From positions 248,001 to 312,000 of the forward strand of contig MU400555.1 in assembly GCA_022578965.1 (NCBI GenBank): a DNA stretch of 64,000 nt, read 5' to 3'. The notes beneath the pieces were generated by a model that saw only the letters and a list, made by a program, of their open reading frames with translations, made no database searches and was not told the origin of the DNA. This stretch comes from Xylaria sp. FL1777 (Eukaryota; Ascomycota; Sordariomycetes; Xylariales; Xylariaceae). This document shows, in pieces, positions 12,004 through 21,863 of this stretch. The position numbers and the translations under genes are program-made. Within the stretch, counting starts at the first letter, position 1. Each line of letters begins with the position of its first letter.

Positions 12004-12519
12004 GATGCACACAAAGAGCACCCGCACCCGCCCCGGTACGGAGCTACCGAGCTACAAAGCTACCTGGGCCTGGGCTGGCCTGGGCTGGCTTGGTTTGCGG
12101 ATGAGGTGATGGCGGAGCGAACCCGGCGGGAAGCAACCGATACTTTCTTTGCTTTTAGGGTCTAACTTTAGATGCTCCAAGGCACACGCGACTAGGCCCT
12201 CCGGGTCTTCGGACAGCAGATGAATACGGTACGTAGAAATAGGGTGTGTTAACAGGACATGAGCAGCACAAAGTTACCTAGTCATTTACAGTGGTAAATA
12301 GCTAACGGGAGTAACTTCGAGTCGTGTGGGGGGCTGTGGTGAAGTAAAGCACAGACAGCCAGTGCAGAGACACATGGGATGTTTGTGTAAGGTTAGAATA
12401 GGAGACACCTTGCGGCGATTAAAGAGAAGAAAAATTGATGTTGTGGTCTGTGTGCATGAGTGAATGGTTGAAGTAACAAGCCAGCCTCTTGATAGGGCTT
12501 GCACCCACGTCTACAGGCA

Positions 12520-12918
12520 CTAGAGGGCCCAGCAATGGGGACTTAGAATGGCACTGGGAATGGGAATGTGGATGGAAAGTGTGGATGGATGGAGAGCGAG
12601 GACGTATCGGGGCAGGCAGACACATGCGGTGGATCGATCGTACCTGGAAGACGGCGGCGATAAGGATGACGCAGAGGGCAAGGCAGGTGCGACCGATCGC
12701 AAGTTGGAGCTCTTGTGAGTTAGTGGTGATGGTATCTGCGGCGGTGGCGGCGGCGGCGGGAGAGAGGAATGGGGATGAGGCGGTTGCGCTGACGGATCGT
12801 GGTCGTGGTCGTTGTTGTGGCCGTGGCCGTGGCCGTGGTGGTCGAGGTCGAGATCGTGATCGTGGACGAGAGCCGATCGAGAGCGCGGGTTCGCAGCAGC
12901 TGGTTTTCGGTCTGCCAT
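12520..12918 (-). other. Doubtful small ORF, His/Pro-rich
   Basis: An ATG at 12918 opens a 132-residue frame with a His/Asp/Gly-rich stretch (HDHDLDLDHHGHGHGH) and a Pro-rich run. An overlapping frame encodes a hydrophobic segment (AIGRTCLALCVILIAAVF) ending at a good donor, CAG|GTACGA (about 12642). That could be the first exon of a small membrane protein, but I found no following exon that restores a protein-like frame. Simple-sequence DNA alone could produce both signals. I do not recognise it. Confidence 0.2.
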
Positions 12919-14236
12919 GGATTACGCCATGAGGCAGGCGGCGTGCGACGACGGGTAGACGAGGACAGAGAAGGGTGCAGACAAGGGGACAGAGGAACGC
13001 GGGCGGAGCGGATCGACGGGCGGGCTGGCAGGAGGTCGAGATGAGGGCTCGAGGGTCGGCGGCACACAATGGGACGCTGTCGGGTTCGGACACAGGTCAG
13101 TTCGACGTCAGCCCTTGGGCTTCCCCTCTTATCGCGGTTTCGTATCCCGATGCTCTCGTTGGTCGCTCATCCGATCGGGTGGTCCGGCCCCGGTCGGTTC
13201 TATACATGTACAAGCCTTCTCCTTTTCGTAAGCCTGCCGCTATGCTGGATGGCCGTCGCAGGTGCTGTAGCGCTTCCTCTGCACGAACGCGGTGAGGTGG
13301 CGAGGAGGGTGAAGAGACAGCGGTCGCCGCGAAGACCCTTCTTGGAGATGAGCGCTTTGGAGGAGCTTTTGACCTCATCCCCCAGCGGCTAGCCAGGCTG
13401 TCGTGTCAGTTGGGGTGGCTTTATAAACCACCCAGGGTGGTATCGAGTCTAGCGCGGTGGACACGGTTAGGCCGCTGTAACGGGTTTGCCCCTCCACTCG
13501 CCGCTCGGGCATTGTGACTACAGTAGCTCCCCAGGGTATCTACAGTAGGGTCAGTACAGTACTGCTCGGGTGTTTTGGGGGTTTGGGACATGGCGTGCCA
13601 CTATCAATTCATTTGCCAAGACAATGTAAGTTGCCGGTCCAGGGTTTAGAGAGGTAGCCCAGGAAGTCTAAGGAGTCTACGCTTTTGTAAGTCTTATTGT
13701 CTAGTAAACAAGGGTTCTGTGTGGTTTCCTATCTATCATAGGTAGGAATCAGTCTATTCAAATTTGATACCTATCTACTATAAACGGATATGTCTATGTC
13801 ATCGACGTAAACACGTAAACAGGGAACCAGACATAAGTACATATCATATGTATGTAATCTCGGCCGAGCTCCGAGATTTGCCATTGTTCATAGTGATACA
13901 GGCTCATTTCAGGCAAGTATGGAGGACGGCTGGGGTTTAGCACCTATCCCATCTATGTGACATCCTGACTAAGTAGTTTCCTTTCGCTCAGTCCATGGCA
14001 CACGACATGAGCTATCAAAGGCCACCTACGTGGCACGATGGATCGCTTCTACTCAACAGACCCCAAAAATCGAGTGGTGTCAAGGCGGTGACTGCTCCGC
14101 TTGCATCATGCAGGCCGAGACCTGCGCCAACAGGAATATGCATGCAAATGTTGTTGGGTGACTGTTATACCCACTTATACCAGATCACTCTTAAAAAGAG
14201 GGAGCAACTCCACGGCGGTCCAAGGGTTTCGAAGCC

Positions 14237-14257
14237 TTTTTTTTTTTTTTTTTTTTT
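14237..14257. repeat. T21 tract (A21 in the BCKDHA 3' UTR)
   Basis: Uninterrupted run of 21 T on the + strand. On the coding strand this is A21 beginning four bases after the stop codon of the neighbouring gene. Confidence 0.9.
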
Positions 14258-14260
14258 CTC

Positions 14261-15695
14261 TTAAAGATCTTGTGCACCCAGGCTATCCTTCCCACCTTGA
14301 TACTCGCCTAAATCATATTCACCGGGGTATTTCTCTAGATGATCCCGTAATTCTTTCATCTGTGCCCGGAGTTCTGGGGTGAGTTCTTCGTAGATATCCT
14401 CAAACATCGAGCGGATTGGTGGTTTCTTCTCGCGCTCTGCCTGCGAAAAAGCCTTCAGCACGTCCCGCTTTATGCTCTCTCGGGCTTCCTTCTCCTTTGC
14501 CTCGTCCCAGAAGCCCTTGGCTTCCATATACTTCCGTAGCCGGGAGATGGGGTTGTCTCGACGCTTCCAATCCTCAACTTCCACTCGCGCACGGTATGCG
14601 AAAGAGTCGTCTGACGTGCTGTGATGACTAACGCGATAGCTCATGGCTTCAATCAGGACCGGTTTCCCCCCATCTTGTAGCGCCATTTCCCTAGCTTTCT
14701 TCGTGACTTCTCTTACAGCCCAAATATCATTTCCATCGACACGGATGGTATCAATACCGTATCCGATCCCGCGACTAGCAATGCCGTCACCTCGGTACTG
14801 GTCCAGGGTCGGTGTTGAGATGGCATACCCATTGTTCCTGCAGATGAATATCACAGGGCACGACCTCGTTGCCGCGATATTCATCGCCGCGTGAAAATCA
14901 CCCTCGCTTGCGGCACCTTCCCCAAAGTATACAGCAACTACGCGAGGTGGTAAGGACGGGTCATTGATGCGCTGCATCTTCAGTCCGTAAGCTGCCCCAG
15001 CAGCCTGCGGTATCTGTGTTGCGAGAGGTGATGAAACCGTATGCTAGCACGTCGTTAAATGGATAGTCTCACATCCATATCTGTCCCAATTGACTTACAA
15101 TATTAAGCTCTTTGCTACCATAGTGCACAGGCATGTTCCTGCCGCAGCCATTATCCAGCCTGTTTGCAAATAATTGGTTCATAAACTCGTTTAATGTGAA
15201 CCCGCGCTGTGCAAAGACACCCTGTTCCCGATATTGACAGAATACGACATCTTGCTTATCAAGAATCGAGGCTGATCCAACACTAAGCGCCTCCTCGCCA
15301 GCTGATACCATATAAAAGCTTAGGCGTCCTTGACGTTGCGCATCAAACATGATAACGTCCATTATAGAGATCATCAACATCGTTTTGTAAAGCTGTACAA
15401 TCTCCTCGTCGGCGAGGTCCTGTTTGAAAGAATGGTCGACAATATTGCCATCTTGGTCAACTACGCGATACGTTGGTAACGCCGGTTGTTCTGAAGGTAC
15501 TGAGAATCTGAGATCGCTGGTAAATGCGCTCTTCACGGCGCCGGGAAAGGAGACATAGTCCGAACCAGGTCGTTGGGATACGCTGCTCGCCGATCGAGAG
15601 CTAATACTAGAGCCGAGGTAGCTATATGAAGCAGCGCGCGGCAAAGACCGGGAAACTCTCCGCAGGCAAGACTTGGGAATTATCCTCATCTTCAT
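14261..15695 (-). CDS. Branched-chain 2-oxo acid dehydrogenase E1 subunit alpha, mitochondrial
   Basis: Two exons, 15695-15099 and 15043-14261, with a 55-base intron (GTAAGT ... CTAG), encode 459 residues. The product is the thiamine-diphosphate-dependent decarboxylase subunit that commits keto acids of Leu, Ile and Val to oxidation. Visible landmarks: an Arg/Ser-rich mitochondrial presequence, QGRLSFYMVSAGEEA, the MPVHYGSKE loop, SSPLATQIPQAAGAAYG (spanning the exon 2 start), the thiamine-diphosphate motif GEGAASEGDFHAAMN...NN, YRGDGIASRG, and the regulatory HHSTSDDS loop where E1 kinase phosphorylates animal homologues. The length suits the family. The start could be the first Met or the third residue, also Met. 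The coding strand has an A21 run just past the stop codon. Confidence 0.95.
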
Positions 15696-16678
15696 CTTTC
15701 AATATTGTCTCACAAAATAACAACTTCCCTGAGAGTGATTGGTAAGTTTGGGGGAGATCTCAAAAGGGAGATGAAGGTAGTTCGGTTGGACCATGTTAGA
15801 TGGCTTTCCCCGGACTTTCAATGCTTAGCGATGTCACCTTAAGCCGGTGCAAAGCGAATTGCCGACAGCCGTCGCTTTCCATGTCTTGGCGTTCTACTCC
15901 ACTACTACGTAGGTACGTAGTACAAATGTACCTATATAGGTACGCACCTAGACAGGTATCGCTCTCATATTATGATGAGGTATCCATCTACCTCAGGCTT
16001 ATTTTATATTTCTCCGGATACTACATCTGCTACGTTTGTTTGTGTTATCGAGTATGGGGGATCAAGACCCCGTTCCGCTAAGCCATCCGTTAATTGAGAT
16101 TTGGTACCTACACAAAACATGACGGGTGATCCCCTTCGTTGAACAAGAATCTGCTTGAGAATATCAGATTCGCACTCATGAAGACCTACTAAGTTCCTTT
16201 CATTAACAGCCTACCTAAGTTTGAAGCTGCGGTCGAGATAGTTGAGAAGAACCGTTTGCTACCTACCTAGGTAGTAATGCCTACTCAATCAATTAAGTAC
16301 CTACCTAGAGGTACGGTACCTACCTAGGTAGTTGAATACTAGTACCTGGGTGTTTTCGTAGGTTCCTTGTGATGAGTAGCTACCCGGCGCAGTCAACCTG
16401 GGTGCCACAAGCCAATATCTCCTAGACAACAGCACTTCACCTGAGTGACCGAGAAAATCTATCATTTGAGCCAGGTAGTAGTCACCTCGCAAGGCGCAAC
16501 GCAACCTCTTGGGAGGACCCAACTTGCAAACACACACACACATGCTCCTGTCTTACAGCCACCAGACGTTAGGCAATAGACAACGACAGCATTCAACTCC
16601 AACACCTTGTCACGACACAATACCAGGCAGACCACACATCCACACCTCTCAAATCACTCGCATCAAGGCCTTGGCAGC
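15696..16678. other. Intergenic region rich in CCTAGGTA palindromes
   Basis: Divergent promoter region. It contains a perfect 16-base palindrome GTACCTATATAGGTAC (~15928-15943), ACTACGTAGGTACGTAGT just before it, and a cluster of CTACCTAGGTAG elements at 16259-16335. A short CA run precedes the small membrane protein (~16530-16542). Confidence 0.6.
16259..16335. repeat. Cluster of CTACCTAGGTAG palindromes
   Basis: Two copies of CTACCTACCTAGGTAG and one near-copy (TACCTACCTAGAGGTA) lie within 77 bases. Each is nearly or perfectly self-complementary. The same motif family recurs at many other intergenic places in the window. Confidence 0.75.
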
Positions 16679-16882
16679 ATGTCCGTAGCTCAAAACGCCG
16701 TCATTGCCATCCTGCTCGTGTTCTTCGGCATTGGGATCGGTGCCCTGGTCTGGAAAGGCAAGAAAATCGTCGAGCGTTTCGCCCACGTAATGTTCACGGC
16801 GAAGCAGGCGCAGAAAGAACATCAGCAGCAGTCGCCACGGCGTCGTCGACGAGTTTCGAGTATCGAAGCCTCGTCTGTTTAA
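16679..16882 (+). CDS. Small single-pass membrane protein, unknown function
   Basis: A 67-residue product starting at MSVAQNAV. An in-frame upstream ATG at 16607 would add 24 polar residues of poor character, so I prefer the inner start. One hydrophobic segment (residues ~7-25, ILLVFFGIGIGALVW) is followed by a Lys-rich cytosolic-looking edge, a short amphipathic stretch and an Arg-rich tail (SPRRRRRVSS). The arrangement looks like a tail-exposed organelle or ER protein. No family recognised. It sits head-to-tail upstream of COQ5. A small ORF with such a coherent TM-plus-basic layout is probably real, but conservation is untested. Confidence 0.5.
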   Translation: MSVAQNAVIAILLVFFGIGIGALVWKGKKIVERFAHVMFTAKQAQKEHQQQSPRRRRRVSSIEASSV

Positions 16883-17250
16883 AGCAAGTAAGTCCTTTAA
16901 CGGCTCTGTGTGGATTATGGGGTAGGTTATGGCCGGAAGCTGCAACAGAGTCTTGGCAGGGACTTGCCGATTCCCCGCAATCTAGTGGCACCACGGTCGG
17001 TCGGGGCAAATTCCCGCGCCGACCTCCGATCCCTTTAGCTCTTAATTTTCCTCTTGAGTCGGCGCCGAAAAGTGTTTGTGAGCGACAACCTTAGACACAA
17101 CACACGACGGACTTGCAACCAGATATACTAAACCAGATACACTCGCTAATCGACTACTCTAGCTACCGAGGTAGTTGCTCAATCGACTCGAGGATCTTCG
17201 CTCCTCAAGCCGTAGATAATCGACAGCTGCCCCTCTACTCTGCGCCCGCG

Positions 17251-18314
17251 ATGGCCGCTCGTCCCGTTCTCCGCGCAGCTGTACGAACAGCACGATATCA
17301 GCCCGTCACATCAACTTGTAGCTCACACTCTCGCCGTACACCAACGAACTCACGAACCTTCTGCACAAGCACCCCGACTCTTCGACCGAGCACGACACCA
17401 TCAGCTTCTTCCGAGCACGACAGCTTTGATAATGGCAACAGCCCGCGAACAACACACTTCGGCTTCCAAGACGGCTTGTCCGAGGCCGAGAAGACAGAGC
17501 GCGTAGCAGGCGTCTTCCACAGCGTAGCCGAATCATACGACCGCATGAACGACCTGATGTCCTTTGGGTGGCATCGCATCTGGAAGTACATCTCCGTTCC
17601 CCCCTTCACTTCCAGTCCTGGCCAGGAGCTAACCAGCCACACCTCCTCAACAGGGACCACTTCGTCTCTTCGTTAAATCCCGGCTACTCCTCCAGCACCC
17701 CCCCAGCTCCCCAACGCGTTCTCGACGTAGCGGGCGGCACGGGCGACATCGCCTTCCGCATGCTGCACCAGTCACACGTCGTAAACGCGAACCCGAACAT
17801 CCACATCACAATAAGCGACATCAACCCGTCGATGCTAGCAGTGGGGAAGCAGCGGTCGCAGTCGCTGCCCGCAGCGCAGCAGGCGACGCTCTCGTTCCTC
17901 GAGGCCGACGCGACGCAGCTGCCGGCCGCCATCCCCGCCAACTCCCTGGACCTCTACACCGTGGCCTTCGGCATCCGCAACTTCGCCAACATCCCCGCGG
18001 CGCTGGCCGAGGCCCACCGCGTGCTCAAGCCTGGCGGCGTCTTCGCCTGCCTCGAGTTCAGCAAGGTGCGCAACCCCGTCTTCGACGCCGTCTACAAGCG
18101 CTGGAGCTTCTCCGCCATCCCCCTCATCGGCCAGCTCGTTGCCGGCGACCGCGACTCCTACCAGTACCTCGTCGAGAGCATCGAGCGCTTCCCCAGCCAG
18201 GACGAGTTCCGCCGCCTCATCGAGCACGCCGGCTTCGTCGTTGGCGGCGACGGCTACGAGGATCTCACCAATGGCATCGCTGCCATACACAAGGGCATGA
18301 AGCCTCTGCGCTGA
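17251..18314 (+). CDS. COQ5: COQ5: 2-methoxy-6-polyprenyl-1,4-benzoquinol methylase, mitochondrial
   Basis: Exons 17251-17585 and 17654-18314, with a 68-base intron (GTACAT ... CTAAC ... CAG), join WHRIWK to [10 protein letters not shown] and give 331 residues. This is the SAM-dependent C-methyltransferase of ubiquinone synthesis (UbiE/COQ5). Motifs: a Ser/Thr/Arg-rich transit peptide, [17 protein letters not shown], motif [44 protein letters not shown], and the C-terminal [14 protein letters not shown] hallmark. The ATG at 17251 was chosen because it begins a good presequence; an upstream in-frame ATG at 17113 adds 46 residues with no targeting logic. The second exon is strongly GC-biased at third positions. 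Confidence 0.95.
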
Positions 18315-19499
18315 TGATGTCATACTACATTCTCATTCTCCCTCTCCCCAAGAGAGGAGGAATGAAGCCCCAAAGAAGAAAAAAAGGCAGGGTAATTAGA
18401 CATGTACAATATCATATGCAACTAGATAAAACTCGATGACCAGGGCTCATTTGAAAACGGCCTTTTCCCTCCCAAGCTTACGAAGAAGCTTTGACGAGCA
18501 CCGGGGAGAGGGGGGTTCGTCGAACTGTATAAAACTAGCTTCCCCCCCTGCAAAAATAATAAGAATAATAACAATAATACAAAACTGCGCTTCTCACGGC
18601 CATCAGTTTCCGTTCTTGCTCAATGTAAAGTGGGATTTTTTTGCCGTGCTAATCTGCAGAATAGAATGGGTATCCATCTAGTTCGGTCCCTTAACTCGTG
18701 CCCAGCGCGATGACATATTTGCAATAAGCGAGGTTGGAAATCAGATTGGTTCATTGGTTCATCCTTTCGTACACTCCCACAGTAGAGTAGAGGTTTGATC
18801 TACGGTGCGGAGGGCGACAAGTGAGACCAGACTGAGCGAGGAGGAATCGATGTAATTCGGATCGTATTTCTGGCAGAGCTAAGGATAACACCCCACCGTA
18901 ATCTGCGAGCGAAGAAGGGACTTGCAGAAAGAAAAGATGAAGAACCGGATTGGCATGCCCACTTCCAGTGCCAGTATTAACCTCCAGTTATAAATGAAAC
19001 ACGCACATAAAATTAAACCTTCACGGAGAAAAGAAAAAACATTTGGTATCATGGTATCATGGTATTTTTACGAAAACTAAACGACCTATACGGAGAACTC
19101 GTCCAGGTCAATACAGAATAAGTGCAACAGAGACGATCCTTTTGTAGTACCACGAGCCGGAGAAAACAACGAGGCTGGCAAAAAAGACGGAAAAAAAGGT
19201 AAGCCTCATGCCTGGAGGACAGTAGGATGCCTGGTTGGGATTCATCGAGACCTGCAGCATGAAAATCGTGTGACCATTTCGCCCCCTTCGCCCATGGTAC
19301 CGTAGGGACGACATCGCGTCTCTCCCGAAACCGAAACTCCTTCGCAGATCGGTGGTCTGGAGTATTACCACCCTTATAGCGAATGGAAGCTAGAGTCTTT
19401 CAGGTACCAAAGTACAAGCGAGAATTGGGAAGTTGCAGAGATTATCGGGTAGAATGTAGGGAGAATAGAGGGGGTTCTCGGATGATGTGAAATCATACT
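18315..19499. other. Convergent intergenic region
   Basis: 3' ends of COQ5 and the following minus-strand gene. Simple AAGAATAATAACAATAATAC sequence occurs near 18560 and repeated ATGGTATC units near 19045-19065. No gene seen. Confidence 0.6.
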
Positions 19500-21863
19500 T
19501 TAGTCTCCGCCTGTTGGAGCAGGTGATGCACTTCCACCCTCGCCCTTATTCATCCCACCCCGACCACGGCCGCCACGGCCGCCACGCTCACTCCTTCCTC
19601 CACGCCCTCCTCCACGGCCACCGCGTGAACGGTTGGTCTCAGGACCGCTTTCACCGCCGCTCATAGCGCCACGGTCACCAGCACTCCGGTATCCACTCGC
19701 ACTGTCTCGCCCCCGACTACTTCCCCAGTTTCCCGCTCCGCTGCCACGGCTCTGGAATGGCTTGCTTTCACGCGGCTGGAAAATCTTCACCAAAGGTTTT
19801 GATCGATCTTCAGATTGGCGGACCTTGAAGTCGTCAGCGAGGCTGGCATATGCAGCATCCCGTTCCTCAATTGTCTGAAAGTGTGCAACCTTGTTGTTGC
19901 TGTTATTTCCCCACTTTTCGACTTTGGTGATCTTAATTTTGTGCTCCTCCGGGAAGATATCACGAGTTTGCTCATCACTCTGAACGTTCATAACGAAGAG
20001 CCCAACAATAGAGTCAGCAGTTGGCCTCGGGCCAGGTGATGGAGCGGTTTCTGGACCGTTAGTCGCTCCATTAGAGGTAGTGGGCTTCTCATTTTCTTTG
20101 GTTGTCGGAGCTGTGGGCAGAGCTGCTGGCTTCGGTGTGGCAGGTTTGGTTTGTAGGGGCGTTGCGGTAGTTGACTTAGGCTGCTGTGCCGCAGCAGAGG
20201 AGCTTCTCTGGGGGGCTAATGGAGGTGCGCCGGAGGACGCAGCAGGGGCAGTCGGGGGTTGACTACTGGTTCCAGGAGCCGGAGACGGGGTACTCTGGGG
20301 TACATTAGGTTGCTGTTTAGCTCCACGGTGAGAGAAGTTAAATCCTTGTGCACGCATTTCAGTACCAATACGACCGTCTTGAATTTCCAATACGAGCCAG
20401 CCAAAAGCTGCATCCGCCAAATTGAAGTTCCACATATTTTTGAAAGCGCTCTCATCAACTTGACCAAGAGCACCAGGTGCACCGACAGGCCCACCAAAGG
20501 GATTACCGCCAGCTGCCGTACTAGGCATTCTCTCCACGAGTCCGAGGGCGTTCTTTAGGAGATTCTGTTGACCCTCGTTTTGTTGGATAGCAGGTTCTAC
20601 CTCGGATTTGACGGTCTCCCAGACGTCGTTAAAAGAAGCCTTGGAGGCAGCCAGCTTACCACGGTAATGGTCAAGAGTCGGGTTAACACTGAACTCGTTA
20701 TATGAGCTTCCATATCGGAAGTGTAGGCCAGCGGAAATTGAGAAGTCCGCCTTCAGGCTCACGGATAGTTGGTTGAGAATACCTTCACGAGCAGGAGAGG
20801 CATGCGTGATGAAAACGCGGGTTTCGGTGGGGTCGTAAACGCGGTTAGCGGTGTCAATCAGTTCGCCCATCTGCAACAAAGTGGTCCACATTGTTCCTTG
20901 CCCGCCAGCAATGGTAGTTCTACCTTCTCCATTGTCGAAGAGCTTATGCATCACAACAGCGCCGCCTAGTCCGAGGAGTCGAAGCTTGACACCACCGATC
21001 TCGAGTAGCATGGAACGGTGTTCGTCGATAATGTGCAGGTTTTGCACTTTGTACTCGTTTGATCTGAACTTTTCCAGCACACGTACATCCTCACAAGCGC
21101 CCCAGACTGTATAAACCGGAACCTCAAGTTTGATCTCGCCCTTGATGAGCTGTGGCAGCTGAGACAACGGTAAATCGTCCGGCTGAAACCGTTGTTTAAC
21201 AGGTCCGGGCTGGCTAATGGACTTTTTGACGTTCTCGGAAATCAGCGGCGAGTATTGCGCGACATGTTTGAGTGTCCTATAAAGTAGTATCAGCATAACT
21301 TGTTGCGCGCACCTTACTCGCCCAGCAAAGTATCCTTCCTTCAACTTACTTCTCGGCAATCCGATCGAGGGAGGTCTCATCGTAGAAGCCAAAGTCGCCC
21401 GTATGAATGATATGATCTGCTCGCGCCTGTCGGGCAAGGTCGTTAAGGGAGCTCAAGTTACCTGTCAACTCACTATCAGCCTTGCACTATAGATGCGATA
21501 TATAGAGACAGTGCTTATCCTACCTCGTACGTCGGCTATACACAGAACACGGATGGGACCATGTTGCAAAACTCGGCCTTGGTTTGGCAGAAGCGGAGTG
21601 GCGCCGGGAACAGGGCCAGACACCGGGGCGCCGTTGGGCATGTAGCCTTGGTTGTTGTAGGGCTGCCGAGGTTGCTGGAATGGGTCAGGCATTAGCGAAG
21701 GATCGAGAAGTCGGATGTCGCCACATGTGCGACGAGATTGCCAGGAATAATCAGGGTGATTTTGACGCAAGGCAGGGAAGGCGAAAGAAGAAAATGGAGG
21801 TGACATGGCATAGTTCTGGCGCCAGCCATATTCTGGAGGCATGGGGCGCGAAGGCGTTGGCAT
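19500..21863 (-). CDS. Calcineurin-like phosphoesterase-type fungal protein (DUF2433-like) with RGG tail
   Basis: Exons 21863-21524, 21461-21350 and 21276-19500, with introns of 62 and 73 bases (GTAGGA and GTAAGT donors), give 742 residues. The N-terminal third reads as a metallophosphoesterase-like fold: RVLCIADVRGNLSSL, then HTGDFGFYD, both created only after splicing, and later FITHASP. These correspond to the metal-binding D-x-(H/R), GDxx(D) and GHxH-type loops, though the usual His residues are partly replaced, so activity is uncertain. The conserved middle (VYTVWGACEDVRVLEKFR to HFRYGSSYNEF) matches the fungal DUF2433 family as I remember it. A Pro/Ala/Ser linker follows, then a small folded piece with an IFPEEHKIKITKVEKWG core, and an RGG/GRGG C-terminus typical of RNA-binding proteins. 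Likely RNA-linked, function unproven. Confidence 0.8.

Larger units (their letters stand above)
11588..14260. other. Long GC-rich intergenic region upstream of UFD4
   Basis: This is UFD4 promoter and leader sequence on the right side of that gene. It contains TAGG-type simple repeats at 11945-12003, CGTGGC/CGATCGTG-rich low-complexity sequence around 12760-12900, and AT-richer sequence with CTACAGTAG motifs near 13515-13560. Overlapping short frames on both strands are low-complexity and could not be assembled into a convincing gene (see the 12520-12918 entry). Confidence 0.5.

Noticed and set aside
17835..18323. 162-codon minus-strand frame across COQ5 exon 2
   Set aside because: Produced by the strong third-position GC bias of COQ5; no protein-like pattern.
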